A DNA stretch of 64,000 nt from Sulfodiicoccus acidiphilus (GCF_003967175.1 NZ_AP018553.1:2095982-2159981), one strand, 5' to 3'; shown: positions 7,973 through 17,211, counted from the first letter of the stretch. Notes: a model not told the origin generated them from the letters alone. Numbers and translations: made by a program.

Positions 7973-8839
7973 ATGGAGAGTGACGTCAATAGCAAACTGG
8001 ATGAGCTGCTTAAATGGTTCGAGAGAAACTGCCAAGGCAGGGCCATAGTTGCCCTATCTGGGGGAGTAGACAGCTCTTTGGTGGTTTACGGGGCTTCCAA
8101 GACGCTTGGGAGGGAAAGGGTCTTAGCTGTGACGACGAAGTCCCAGATTAACCTAGACGAGGACCTCCTGTGGGCTGAGAGGGTGGCCTCCTCTGTAGGA
8201 GTTGAGCACGTAGTAATTGAGACGGACGAGTTAAAATATGAAAACTTCAGGAGCAATCCGCCAAACCGGTGTTACTTCTGTAAGGACAACCTTTACAGCA
8301 TAATGGTTAAAATCAAAGGTCCCACCGATACTCTGTTAGACGGACTTAATGCGTCGGACCTCAGGGTTCACAGACCAGGCTTTCTAGCGAAGAGAAAATA
8401 TCAAGTGAGGAGTCCTCTAGCTGAGGTCGGACTCACTAAGGAGGATGTGAGGGGGTTAGCAAAGGTGCTCGGTCTCCCCAATTGGGACAGACCGTCAGAG
8501 TCCTGTCTAGCCTCAAGAGTCCCATACGGGGAAGAGGTAACTCGTGAGAAGTTGGCGAGAATTCGAGAAGCGGAAGTGGCAGTAAAGGAGCTCAGTAACG
8601 TCAGCGTCGTGAGGGTCAGGTCCCACGGTGAACTGGCTAGGATTGAGGTTCCAAAGGAAGAGATGTTCAAATTGTTCGAAAGGGACACTTTCTCCAAGGT
8701 AGCTGATAGACTAGAAGGGTTGGGCTTTACGTATGTGACGATTGACTTGAGGGGATACAGGAGCGGTAGCTTGGACTTAGTTCTCCGGAGAAAGGTAATT
8801 CCACTCGAGGGGGATCGGACATCTCAACATTTAATTTAG
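7973..8839 (+). CDS. larE: LarE, pyridinium-3,5-biscarboxylate sulfurtransferase, probably [4Fe-4S] type
   Basis: 288 residues of the PP-loop ATPase family: the PP-loop SGGVDSS lies at residues 29-35, and the C-terminal motif NWDRPSESCLASRVPYG places Cys178 where Lactobacillus LarE has its sacrificial Cys176. Two further cysteines, C100 and C103 (NRCYFC), complete the three-cysteine set of the LarE class that binds a [4Fe-4S] cluster and transfers sulfur without sacrificing its own cysteine. I therefore favour that mechanism (inference from motif). The ATG at 7973 follows a TATA-like gttaaat at ~7941. It works with LarB and LarC encoded just upstream. Confidence 0.93.
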   Translation: MESDVNSKLDELLKWFERNCQGRAIVALSGGVDSSLVVYGASKTLGRERVLAVTTKSQINLDEDLLWAERVASSVGVEHVVIETDELKYENFRSNPPNRCYFCKDNLYSIMVKIKGPTDTLLDGLNASDLRVHRPGFLAKRKYQVRSPLAEVGLTKEDVRGLAKVLGLPNWDRPSESCLASRVPYGEEVTREKLARIREAEVAVKELSNVSVVRVRSHGELARIEVPKEEMFKLFERDTFSKVADRLEGLGFTYVTIDLRGYRSGSLDLVLRRKVIPLEGDRTSQHLI

Positions 8840-8858
8840 GTAAGCGGGATTTGGCCAG

Positions 8859-9739
8859 GTGTTCAAACTGGAAAGACGGAGGTTAGGCAGGACAGGATAT
8901 CAGGTATCCATACTTACGATAGGTGGATGCGGCCCGGGAATATGCCCTGACGCGGAGATGGGAGTGAAAGCAGTGCAGGACGCCATAGCTAGGGGACTAA
9001 ACATGTTGGACATAGCCCCAGCTACGGTGAGGCAGAGTTGAGGTTAGGTAAGCTAGTCAGAGAAAATCGAAATAAGCTAGTGATCACTGAAAAAACCATG
9101 GAGAGGTCTAGAGAGGGTGCGTGGAGGGAACTGAAAACGTCGTTGGAGAGGTTGGGAGCGAACTATTTCGATGCATATCAGTTCCACGCTGTTGGTTCCC
9201 TCGAGGAGCTAGACGCTATCTTCTCGGACAACGGCGCCATGAAGGCTTTCCTAGAAGCGAAGGACATGGGCCTCATCAAACACATCGGGATCACGGCCCA
9301 CAAGGACATGAGGGTCGTGATGGAGGCGCTGAAGAGGTTCGACTTCGACACGATCCTTATACCTGTAACGCCGATAAGTCTAGTTCACCCAACTCCGGAG
9401 AACGACTTCAGGCCGTTGCTGAAGATCGCCAGGGACAGAGACGTGGGAGTGATAGCGATAAAGGCCGTGGCCAAAGGTAGATGGGACGGCGAACCTCATC
9501 ACTACCAGACTTGGTACCACCCTTTCGACGACGAAGAGTCTATGGAGGTGGGAATGAGATTTGCCTTGTCTCAGGAAGGAGTAGCCACGTATCCCATGGC
9601 TTGTGACGTTAGGCTCTGGCCCAAGATCCTGAAGATCGGCGAGTCCTTTAGGAGGATGAGCGATGAGGAGCAGAGGAAGGCAGTGGAGTACGTTAAGGCT
9701 CGAGGAGCGAGCCCTTTATTCCCAGAACCCGCTCAATGA
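8859..9739 (+). pseudogene. Aldo/keto reductase family protein, frameshifted
   Basis: The first frame (8859-9041, GTG start) reads RRLGRTGYQVSILTIGGCG...ARGLNMLDIAP, a classic AKR N-terminus. The second frame (to 9739) reads LRLGKLVRENRNKLVITEKT...YFDAYQFHAVGS...IKHIGITAHKD, the rest of the barrel. One extra C in the C4 run at 9016-9019 joins them as IAPSYGEAELRLG, restoring the catalytic-loop sequence with its tyrosine. The product would be an NAD(P)H-dependent oxidoreductase of unknown substrate. It sits 19 bases after larE and may be co-transcribed. Confidence 0.85.
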
Positions 9740-9904
9740 CTTCGATTGAGAGTCTAGTGACAAGAGACGAAAATGTTTTCTATGGTGATAATTTCTTTGT
9801 TTAACTAAAAGCTCCCACAAACCCTGGGATTTTTTGTAGTCTCAAAGAGTTTTAGTAGAAAGCAATATAAGGTTTAATCGCTTTCTTTATTTCGTGGGAA
9901 AGGA

Positions 9905-10140
9905 ATGAGTCAGAGAAAGGTTTACAAGAAGTTGGACCTCTCCGGTAGCTCATGCGCCGGACCCATAGGTGAGGTCTCAGGGGTCTATGAGGAGTTGGCC
10001 AAGGGGAGTTTCTGGAGGTTGTGTTGGGAGACCAAGCAACTAAGAAGGATCTTATCGCGTGGGCAAAGAAAGTAGGCGCGGTGGTGGAGGAAGAGACGGA
10101 AGAAGGGGGTAAGCCTAGGCTCTTAGTAGGGAGGCCGTGA
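9905..10140 (+). pseudogene. tusA: TusA-family sulfur carrier protein, frameshifted
   Basis: ATG at 9905 opens MSQRKVYKKLDLSGSSCAGP, with the active cysteine in a CAGPIGEV motif (canonical CPxP region), which carries persulfide in sulfur transfer. The frame fails at the G4 run 10003-10006. One added G gives GEFLEVVLGDQATKKDLIAW and a normal 78-residue TusA ending at 10140, three bases before the flavoprotein gene. As written, only a ~56-residue product is made. TusA and DsrE trade sulfane sulfur in Sulfolobales (family knowledge), so this is the first gene of a sulfur-trafficking operon. Confidence 0.85.
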
Positions 10141-10143
10141 ACC

Positions 10144-11298
10144 GTGAAGAGGATCATAGTAGCGGGGGCGGGGATTGGAGGAACCATAGTAGCGAACAGG
10201 CTGTCAGACAGACTCCGGAACGAGATAGACTCTGGTGAGGTTGAGATAGTTTCCTTGGATAGGTCTGACAAGCACATCTACCAACCTGGACAACTCTTCG
10301 TGGGAATGGGGCTAGAAGATGCCTCGGAGATTGTGAGGGACGAGAAGTCCCTTCTCTCGAGAAGGGTGAAGTTCCTTTCGGGGAAGGCTGGAGAAATGGT
10401 GAGGATAGATGTAAACGAGCACACCATCCTCACAGCCGATGGGAAGTCTCACAAGTACGACTACCTCGTGCTCTCGACAGGATCACACAACGACTGGGAC
10501 ATGGTACCGGGGCTAAAGGATGTCCTCCAGACAGCGTGGGACTACGAGAGGGCCATGAAGATGAGGGAAGCGGTATCCTCCTTCCAAGGTGGGACTGTCG
10601 TGATAAATGTTGCTAGGTTACCCCACAAGTGCCCAGTGGGACCGTTAGAGAACACACTCATGTTCGACGATCTGATGAGAAGGAGGGGATTGAGGGAGAA
10701 GACGAGGATAATCTACACATACCCGGTGCAGGGTGTATTCGGGATTCCCAACGTGAACAAGGTCATGCTGAAGATATTTGAGGAGAGAGGAATAGAGGTA
10801 ATTTCGCCCTTCACGGTGAAGTCGGTCGACCCAAAGGAGAGAGTGATAGAGTCTAACGAGGGAGAGAAAATTAAGTTCGACCTACTGATGGGAGTTCCAC
10901 CTGCCATGGGCGCTAAGGTCATCGGAGACTCAGGTATAGGGGATAGGAGGAACTGGGTACCCACCGACAAGTTCACACTACAAATGAAGGACCATTCAGA
11001 CGTTTACGTCATGGGGGATACCACAGACATACCTATATCAAAAGCAGGGTCCACCGCGGACTTCGAGTCTTACGTGGTAACCCACAACCTAGTTAATGAC
11101 ATCAGAGGTAACTTGGGAAAGAGAAGCTACGATGGTTCTGTGTTCTGCTACATAGCAACCGGCATAGACAGCGCTACCTACATAAGATTCAATTACAACA
11201 ACCCACCCGTCCCTCCGCCACCTTCTTACGTCCACTGGTGGGGGAAGATTATGTATAATAATGCCTACTGGACTGTGACGGCGAAGGCGATAGTATGA
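10144..11298 (+). CDS. Sulfide:quinone oxidoreductase-like FAD flavoprotein
   Basis: 384 residues of the SQR/flavocytochrome-c sulfide dehydrogenase family: N-terminal FAD motif [21 protein letters not shown], and [20 protein letters not shown] near the C-terminus. Redox-active cysteines are visible in HKCPVGPLE (about residue 163) and VFCYIATG (about residue 336). The third cysteine of canonical SQRs, near residue 130, is absent, which points to a divergent SQR class. The C-terminus is aromatic and amphipathic ([15 protein letters not shown]), as expected for quinone and membrane docking. It would oxidise sulfide or a protein-bound persulfide. It is coupled to dsrE by an ATGA overlap. Confidence 0.85.
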   Translation: MKRIIVAGAGIGGTIVANRLSDRLRNEIDSGEVEIVSLDRSDKHIYQPGQLFVGMGLEDASEIVRDEKSLLSRRVKFLSGKAGEMVRIDVNEHTILTADGKSHKYDYLVLSTGSHNDWDMVPGLKDVLQTAWDYERAMKMREAVSSFQGGTVVINVARLPHKCPVGPLENTLMFDDLMRRRGLREKTRIIYTYPVQGVFGIPNVNKVMLKIFEERGIEVISPFTVKSVDPKERVIESNEGEKIKFDLLMGVPPAMGAKVIGDSGIGDRRNWVPTDKFTLQMKDHSDVYVMGDTTDIPISKAGSTADFESYVVTHNLVNDIRGNLGKRSYDGSVFCYIATGIDSATYIRFNYNNPPVPPPPSYVHWWGKIMYNNAYWTVTAKAIV

Positions 11299-11669
11299 GG
11301 CATGGAGTTTTAGTAGGAAGCAACGAGCGGAGCAAGCTCCTCTACGCCGCGATGGAGACGGTAATAAGGGCTTCCCTTGGGGACGAGGTGACGGTATTCC
11401 TCACCATGGACGCAGTGAGGGCCTTCACGAGGAACCCTGTGGTGACAGAGTCTACCACTTCATCGAGGTTAGCTAAGGAGGCAGGAGAAGACTACTTATC
11501 GCACCTAAGGAAGGCGAAGACAAGTGGTAGGGCTGAGGTGCTAGCCTGCTCCTACGCTAGCAAGCTCTTCCACCTGAGCAAGGAGGACTACATTGACGTG
11601 GTGGACGACGTAGCTGGTATAACCACCTTCGTATCACAAGTTGACGGACAGATAGTCTCAGTGTGGTGA
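11295..11669 (+). CDS. DsrE-family sulfur carrier protein
   Basis: 124 residues with the DsrE/DsrF-like fold: [20 protein letters not shown], then AVRAFT and a conserved cysteine in [13 protein letters not shown] (about residue 85), equivalent to the sulfane-carrying cysteine of archaeal DsrE proteins. It starts inside the flavoprotein stop (ATGA) and ends inside the DUF1641 start (GTGA), so the three are translated together. Likely role: move persulfide or thiosulfonate between TusA and the flavoprotein or heterodisulfide-reductase-like machinery (inference from family and operon). Confidence 0.85.
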   Translation: MRHGVLVGSNERSKLLYAAMETVIRASLGDEVTVFLTMDAVRAFTRNPVVTESTTSSRLAKEAGEDYLSHLRKAKTSGRAEVLACSYASKLFHLSKEDYIDVVDDVAGITTFVSQVDGQIVSVW

Positions 11670-12355
11670 AGAAGATGGAGTCGCTGGATTTAGATAAGGT
11701 AATGTCTAAAATAGATGATAAGAAGCTCCAGGAAATAGCGGACCTGTTGGACGAGCTCTCGACAGTGAACGAAACCCTAGACAAACTCAGGGAAATGAAG
11801 GAGAGTGGAACTCTCGACGCCCTGATAAACTTCTCTTACGGGCTGAAGTCCCTCAGGGACCTGTTGAACGAGGACGCAGTGAGGAACCTCTCCAGATATG
11901 CCTCGAACCTACTGGAGTTCGCGTCGTCAGTGGATGACGAGACTGTGCAGAGCTGGAAGCGGATGGCCTCCGACATCAGGGTAGTTGAGAAGCTGTTAGC
12001 TAGGCTCAACGAACTCAATAACAACGGGACATTGGACACTTTGCTCGAAATGGCCTACTGGCTGAAGTCCCTCAGGGACCTGTTGAACGAGGACGCAGTG
12101 AGGAACCTCTCCGAGAAGGTCTCCTCGCTCCTAGAAGTGAGCTCGGAGATGTCCGAGCTTCTGAAACAGGGGTGGCTCTCTAAGCTAAACGAGGTGTTAA
12201 GTAGTCAGGAAATAAGGGATGCAGTAAAGGATCCACCGAGGGTGGGACTGAGTGGTCTCATAAGGATGCTCTCTGATCCTGACGTGCAGAAAGGGATGGG
12301 AATAGCGATGTCTATACTCAAGGCCATAGGGAAGAGGACAGGCCAGCAGAGCTAG
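11666..12355 (+). CDS. DUF1641 protein with internal duplication
   Basis: About 229 residues, mostly helical and charged, with the DUF1641 hallmark LKSLRDLLNEDAVRNLS present twice (residues ~59-76 and ~132-149). The two copies are identical over 53 bases (11841-11893 and 12060-12112). DUF1641 proteins often accompany SQR-like and formate-dehydrogenase genes; their biochemical role is not established, and a membrane-docking or complex-assembly role is suspected. GTG at 11666 is chosen because it overlaps the dsrE stop (GTGA). It is the last gene of the TusA-SQR-DsrE-DUF1641 unit. Confidence 0.8.
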   Translation: MKKMESLDLDKVMSKIDDKKLQEIADLLDELSTVNETLDKLREMKESGTLDALINFSYGLKSLRDLLNEDAVRNLSRYASNLLEFASSVDDETVQSWKRMASDIRVVEKLLARLNELNNNGTLDTLLEMAYWLKSLRDLLNEDAVRNLSEKVSSLLEVSSEMSELLKQGWLSKLNEVLSSQEIRDAVKDPPRVGLSGLIRMLSDPDVQKGMGIAMSILKAIGKRTGQQS

Positions 12356-12380
12356 TGTTACGGAGTGAGAGTCGTTGGAC

Positions 12381-12809
12381 TCACCCTATCAAGGAGGAGA
12401 GAGTGGGCCCTTGCAGTAGGGAGATTGTTCCAGGCCCCGTGAATAGAAGCAATAGGGCACCAGCTAGGAAGAGGAGATCCAGGTCTACCCCAAGCCCGGT
12501 TCCGCTGGCCATAGGTTTCTTCATCTTAGTTAAACTTGCGACTATGGTTCCCACAAAGAAGATGATCAAGACTACGCTAACCAGCAAGTTCAGGGTCCCG
12601 ATCAACACCAGCAACCCTCCTAAGAGTTCGGTTAGCATCGACAGGTCAACGAAGACTGGATGGATCCCTATCTGCTTCATGAAGTCCTTCATCTGCCTGT
12701 TCCCAGTCCTATTTAACTTGGAAAAGGAGTGGGGAATGAGGGAAAAAGCGTATAGAAGCCTGAACAGAAGGAGTCCGATTGAAACCGAGAGTCCAGCTAC
12801 CTGACTCAT
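12381..12809 (-). CDS. DoxX/DoxD-like membrane protein
   Basis: From ATG at 12809 the product has about four hydrophobic segments and an N-terminal LLLFRLLYAFSLIPHSFSKL typical of the DoxX family (DoxD of thiosulfate:quinone oxidoreductase is a relative). An upstream frame extends to 12893 but adds a non-hydrophobic leader without support. It converges with the DUF1641 gene. A part in quinone-linked sulfur oxidation is plausible from the neighbourhood but not shown. Confidence 0.75.
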   Translation of the reverse strand: MSQVAGLSVSIGLLLFRLLYAFSLIPHSFSKLNRTGNRQMKDFMKQIGIHPVFVDLSMLTELLGGLLVLIGTLNLLVSVVLIIFFVGTIVASLTKMKKPMASGTGLGVDLDLLFLAGALLLLFTGPGTISLLQGPTLSSLIG

Positions 12810-12955
12810 TGCTTTATCACTGGAATCTAGTTTACTGAGTAAAGTATATATACTAGTAGGTGGGCAACGATAAATCCGCTTTACTGGAGGCAAGTGGCAA
12901 ACAGCTTAATTTCCGCGTTCTCCCTTAAGGTACGTGGAGTATAGGGTGGAGTCGA

Positions 12956-13885
12956 CTAACTTAGAACTCTATACCTTACTACTCCATTTTGAAGAATACG
13001 TTCAACCAGTCCAGATTTCTCTAGCCTGTGTAGGTGAGACACAGTCTCCCCGAACGCCATGAACTTATCGAACGCAGAGAGATTGTCCCAAGGGCGATAC
13101 CACGATATGGAAGACGCCACGTCTTGAGCGCTGAGAGGGCCCCTCTTAAGTGCGGCGAGGACTTCCTTGAGCCTTGTGTTGTGATGAGAGATTAGTTGCC
13201 CTATCCTTGTTCTGAGGTCATGGAAGGGTGGGCCATGAGCTGGAAGAACCAGTGAGATCGAGAGGTGGTCAACTCTCCTTAGACTCTGCAGGTAATCACC
13301 TAAAGGATCGTCGTCCTCTCTCATTGAGGACACGTTAGGTGTCACACTCCAAAGCACGTGATCTCCAGAGAGTAAGGAGTCCCCTACCAAGAAACACGTA
13401 TGTCCAGGGGTGTGACCTGGCGTCCACAGGGGTGTTACCTCAATGTCACCTAATTTGACTGTTTCCCCATCCCTCAAGGTCTCTTCTACTTCCAGGCCTT
13501 CATAGAGGGCGGAGTACCTAGTAGAGATGGTGGACGCGTACTCCGCCAAGTCCCTAAGGGCCCCGTTTTCGGCGAAAAAGGACGAAAGTTCTCTTCCAAA
13601 GGACGGCCTTGAGAGCTCCTCTATCTCCTTAAGTTCCCTGTCCATTAGGGTAAAGGAGACTCCCAGGTCCTTTCTGACTTTCCGCCAGTTACCAGAGTGG
13701 TCAACGTGATGGTGAGTGAATGAAGCCCAGACGACCTTTCTTCCCCTGAGTGCGGACTTGAGAGATCCCCAAGCCTCTTCCGTGGGCATACCGAAATCTA
13801 TCAGACCTAATCCCTCATCCGCTGCAAAGAGGTACGAGTTCACGTACTTAAGTGGTCCCGGCATGGGGAGCTCGATTCTCTCCAT
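12956..13885 (-). CDS. Metallo-beta-lactamase-fold hydrolase
   Basis: 309 residues. The zinc motif T-H-H-H-V-D-H (H58-x-H60-x-D62-H63) is followed by TPGHTPGHTCFLVGDSLLSGDHVLW and LVLPAHGPP, giving the full set of MBL metal ligands. The C-terminal ~90 residues are helical with ISWYRPW and a winged-helix-like tail, as in LACTB2-like proteins. The family includes thioesterases and nucleases; the substrate here is unknown. Its start lies 3 bases after the stop of the upstream 132-aa gene, so it probably belongs to the same operon as NurA and HerA. Confidence 0.85.
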   Translation of the reverse strand: MERIELPMPGPLKYVNSYLFAADEGLGLIDFGMPTEEAWGSLKSALRGRKVVWASFTHHHVDHSGNWRKVRKDLGVSFTLMDRELKEIEELSRPSFGRELSSFFAENGALRDLAEYASTISTRYSALYEGLEVEETLRDGETVKLGDIEVTPLWTPGHTPGHTCFLVGDSLLSGDHVLWSVTPNVSSMREDDDPLGDYLQSLRRVDHLSISLVLPAHGPPFHDLRTRIGQLISHHNTRLKEVLAALKRGPLSAQDVASSISWYRPWDNLSAFDKFMAFGETVSHLHRLEKSGLVERILQNGVVRYRVLS

Positions 13886-13888
13886 GAT

Positions 13889-14287
13889 TCACACGAATTC
13901 CATGATAATTGCCACTAGCCTATCAAGCTTGCTGGAGACGTTCTCCCTCTTGGACTGCTCTACGTAAATATCCCTGAGTTGATCGAGAACCTCCCTAGGC
14001 CTGGACATTACAGACCTAATGACGTCTTCAGGTATCTGATCGTACCTAATTCTCCTCTGGTTTCCCGTGAGGAAGGGGAGGTACTCCTCTTGGGTCATAG
14101 TGACTAGAAGAGGACCTCCCCTGTCTAGTAGGTACTCGTGTTGCCCCCTCTTTCCCAAGGAAATTGCGAAGTCTTCAGAAGGCGGCATAAGTGAGGACAT
14201 CGTCTGAAGCATGGCGATCACCGACTCCATATCCCCCTTTCTCTTCATACGAGAAAGTCTCTCCTTCAACTCATCTACCTCGTCCAC
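13889..14287 (-). CDS. Hypothetical protein (132 aa), operon partner
   Basis: GTG start at 14287. The N-terminus is a charged helix (DELKERLSRMKRKGD), the middle a mixed segment with GGPLLVTMTQEEYLPFL, and the C-terminus is basic and helical. No cysteine or metal motif, no membrane segment. I do not recognise the family. It lies 60 bases after the HerA-like gene and 3 bases before the MBL gene on the same strand, so it is probably a small subunit of that operon's product. Confidence 0.6.
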   Translation of the reverse strand: MDEVDELKERLSRMKRKGDMESVIAMLQTMSSLMPPSEDFAISLGKRGQHEYLLDRGGPLLVTMTQEEYLPFLTGNQRRIRYDQIPEDVIRSVMSRPREVLDQLRDIYVEQSKRENVSSKLDRLVAIIMEFV

Positions 14288-14347
14288 ATCACTCCATCAT
14301 CACTCTCACTATTAAAACACGAAGAGGAAGCTAACTCCGAATAACTT

Positions 14348-16144
14348 TCAAGTTCTCGACAGGTCATAGTGTCCTAGCGGAGGAGGAATGGGCACTCTCA
14401 TCTTGATCCTCCCCTCCCTCAACCAAGGCGAGAGGAGGTACGCAACTCCGTTCTGTTCTAAGCTGAGCTCCCACGCCTCTTGCTTAGACAGCCCAAGCGA
14501 TTCGGCGGTTCCCCTGTCCATCCTGAAGAGAACCTTCGTGTTGGATAGCTCAACCACCGTCTCATTAAGGTCCTCAGGGGCATGTGTGGCGAAGATGAAA
14601 CCCACCTTCCTCCTCCTCCCCAGTCTCATCATCTGTGAGACCTTCCCAGCTACATGAGAGACGTAGTATATGTCGTTGTCACCTCCCCTAGAGGATGGAA
14701 AGAACCTGTGTGCCTCATCTATTACCACCAGGTATCTCCCGCTCACTCTGCCTTCCCTTACCTCCTGCTCCCTTTTCGAGAACAGTCTGTCCAAGAAGTA
14801 ATACGCAAGCACCTTCTGGGAGAAGTCGTCTGCCTCCAAGTTGTAGAGGTCAAACACCACAAGCCTTCCGTCGGCCTGGGACAGTGGGAGTCTCTCGGCC
14901 CTCAGGTCGAAGAGGCCTGTCTCGTGAAGCGAATGGAGTCCCCTCATTATGTTTTCCCTAGTACTCCTGTGTACCTGCAACCTATCCATGAGGTCGCTCT
15001 TGTCTAAGAGTTCGATCAGCTCTTTGAGGGACTTAGGTCTCAGCTCTCTTAGGGCTATCCTGAGGAAGTGTGATGCCTGTTCACTGAAGTATGGGTTAAG
15101 CCTAGGTAGGACCGACCTAACTGTTGAGAACCTGAAGAAGAAGGGAATCAACTTCACTTCGGCCCGCCAGTCCGAAGAGACTACCCTTATCTTATTGCCC
15201 TCTACCACGACCTTGATCTCTCTGCCCTTTGACTGCACGTAGGAAACCAAGCTCCTCACATACAGGTCATAGTAGGAGGAGGTAATCATAGATAGAGTGG
15301 TTCCTTTAGCGAACCTCCTCAACCACGCCCTCGTTATAGGGTACACTACTGTCATTTCTATCGAGTTCATCCTTCCCACCCACCTCTCGAAGTTCGTTCT
15401 CCCGTCAGGAGGCAGGAAGGAATTGTAATAATCTCCAGTGGCATCAAGCACAAATGCCCTGTCTTCAGGTTGGGAAATATAGAGGGACGAGAGGAGGTCC
15501 TTTATGAAGGACGTCTTCCCAGCACCCGTCGTTCCTAGCACTAGAGCGTGATAGTTGAGGTCGCTTACGTCAACGGACACGACTACTTCCTGCCCCGCCG
15601 AGTAGGACTCGTGGAGGACTCCTAGCTTCACTGATCCCCTGTTCAAGGAAAGCGCCTGCTCAACTAACCAAGCTTTAGGTAGCACGACAGGAGACTGTGG
15701 TTCAACCACGAGGTCTCCCACTTCCACAGCATTGTGATCGAGGACATCAACTCTCGTTAACGGTCGGCACTTCACGATCACGTTAGTGAGTAGACCTCCA
15801 GGCTCCTCGCTATCACCTTCCAACACCTCGGCCACGTCCTTGGAAGTCACGGCAACTACGTTAGCGTCCTTCCTCTGGTAGCCCACCGCCCTCATAAGGA
15901 CTACGCTCAGCGTCCTTATGTCGACGGCTGCCAGCAACACCCCGAGTCTCCCAAGAAACGGGTACTTGTAGTAGACTTCGTGATCTACTACTACGTTGAT
16001 GACGAACTCGTTCTCATCTACCTCCACTGGGGATACCCTCGAGACCCTTCCTACTACCTCACCCGTCTGGCTGTTGGATACGGCAAGCGTTCTGGCGAGT
16101 TTGAACCTCTCCTTCACCAGGGAGTAGGCGTCCTGGGGAGTCAA
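14348..16144 (-). CDS. HerA-like hexameric ATPase/helicase (paralogue type)
   Basis: 598 residues, longer than canonical archaeal HerA (about 500). Walker A GTTGAGKTSF is at ~204-212 and Walker B YLVVIDEAHRFFP at ~475-487. GGDNDIYYVSHVAGKVSQMMRLGRRRKVGFIFATHAPEDL supplies the sensor and arginine finger region. The N-terminal ~190 residues form an extended HAS-barrel-like domain unlike housekeeping HerA. HerA translocates DNA and works with the NurA nuclease. Here NurA is the immediately preceding gene with an ATGA overlap (16141-16144), while Mre11 and Rad50, the usual partners, are absent. This looks like a second HerA-NurA machine for DNA-end processing or defence (inference). Confidence 0.85.
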   Translation of the reverse strand: MTPQDAYSLVKERFKLARTLAVSNSQTGEVVGRVSRVSPVEVDENEFVINVVVDHEVYYKYPFLGRLGVLLAAVDIRTLSVVLMRAVGYQRKDANVVAVTSKDVAEVLEGDSEEPGGLLTNVIVKCRPLTRVDVLDHNAVEVGDLVVEPQSPVVLPKAWLVEQALSLNRGSVKLGVLHESYSAGQEVVVSVDVSDLNYHALVLGTTGAGKTSFIKDLLSSLYISQPEDRAFVLDATGDYYNSFLPPDGRTNFERWVGRMNSIEMTVVYPITRAWLRRFAKGTTLSMITSSYYDLYVRSLVSYVQSKGREIKVVVEGNKIRVVSSDWRAEVKLIPFFFRFSTVRSVLPRLNPYFSEQASHFLRIALRELRPKSLKELIELLDKSDLMDRLQVHRSTRENIMRGLHSLHETGLFDLRAERLPLSQADGRLVVFDLYNLEADDFSQKVLAYYFLDRLFSKREQEVREGRVSGRYLVVIDEAHRFFPSSRGGDNDIYYVSHVAGKVSQMMRLGRRRKVGFIFATHAPEDLNETVVELSNTKVLFRMDRGTAESLGLSKQEAWELSLEQNGVAYLLSPWLREGRIKMRVPIPPPLGHYDLSRT

Positions 16145-17211
16145 GGCACCCTCACTTCCAAGGCGCTAGAATAGGAGAGCTGGAGTCCTGTCTCCTCTAA
16201 GGTAGATGTCACGTGTCTCTCCAAGTGCAGACTAACCGCTTTCGCCACTCTATCTGCTAACGCCAACACGGAGGGGACGCCATCACCAGTTAAGGGCATG
16301 GCTGCAACAATGTCTACTGGGTCCTTAGAGGGGATCAAGGACTCAACTCTAAGTAACGAGAACCTAGGGACAAAGGGATGGTACGGCCTGAGAAGGTAGT
16401 AGCTGTACACCTTGGTTCCGTATTCTTCCCTTTCGACTGGACCCACGACTGTGGTGGAATAGGGAGGCTGGAGGCAAAACCTAGCCCAGTGAAGTAAGAG
16501 GGCCTGATCCGAGGCGAATTTAGTGGGGTCCAACCCCATAACCCTGATGGTCTCTTCCCTTACCCCAGAGAGGGCAGATCTTAACACCGTCGACTTCTCG
16601 AGTCTCTTGACGACTCCCACCTTCTTCGAATCGAGGTATCTAAGCCGAGTCCTGTTTATCAGGCTCCTATCTTCCTCTGGGAGTCGAACGTATGAGGGAA
16701 GTAGAGGTCCGTCTACCAACACCAGCTGATCGTTAACTACCCCCAGGGCCACCGATTCTAGAGAGGCCCTTAGGAGGGACTCCACGACCTCGGGCTCAGC
16801 GAGAGAGTCAAGCACCTTCCCAGATGGAGTCCTGTCCATGTAAGGACTCAGGTACCTCTCGATCCCCTCCCCCCTTTTCGGCGAGGACGAGGCCACGGCA
16901 ATAAAGGGAGCGCGTAAGGGGAGAGACGGAGAGCCTAGAAATGTTGGGTATATCCCAACTACAGGCCTCTTATTTGAAGCAGCTGCAACAGAGGCCAAGG
17001 AGACCACCCCATAGCTGTAGGTCAGCGACCTACTACTTCCGTCTACAGCAGTTACGGAACCAAGTTCGCGAGGTTGAGGTTCCATAAGCGAGGCGGTAAG
17101 TGAATTGACTAGCGAGCCGTCGTTTGCTTCGAAGTCCTCTCCTCTACCGACGTCAGTTAAATACCTCGCTAGATCGTCGCGTATGAGGGCTAGCAGGTCG
17201 CTGCTATCCAT
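16141..17211 (-). CDS. NurA-domain nuclease
   Basis: 356 residues with the NurA active-site start AVDGSSRS (about residues 54-61; Asp binds catalytic manganese) and further acidic motifs LVDGPLL and ISKDPVDIV-like segments. NurA is a 5'-to-3' exonuclease that functions as a dimer on a HerA hexamer. The gene overlaps the HerA-like gene by four bases, so the pair is stoichiometrically coupled. The start at 17211 follows an AT-rich promoter. With the two downstream small genes it forms a probable four-gene operon. Confidence 0.85.
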   Translation of the reverse strand: MDSSDLLALIRDDLARYLTDVGRGEDFEANDGSLVNSLTASLMEPQPRELGSVTAVDGSSRSLTYSYGVVSLASVAAASNKRPVVGIYPTFLGSPSLPLRAPFIAVASSSPKRGEGIERYLSPYMDRTPSGKVLDSLAEPEVVESLLRASLESVALGVVNDQLVLVDGPLLPSYVRLPEEDRSLINRTRLRYLDSKKVGVVKRLEKSTVLRSALSGVREETIRVMGLDPTKFASDQALLLHWARFCLQPPYSTTVVGPVEREEYGTKVYSYYLLRPYHPFVPRFSLLRVESLIPSKDPVDIVAAMPLTGDGVPSVLALADRVAKAVSLHLERHVTSTLEETGLQLSYSSALEVRVP

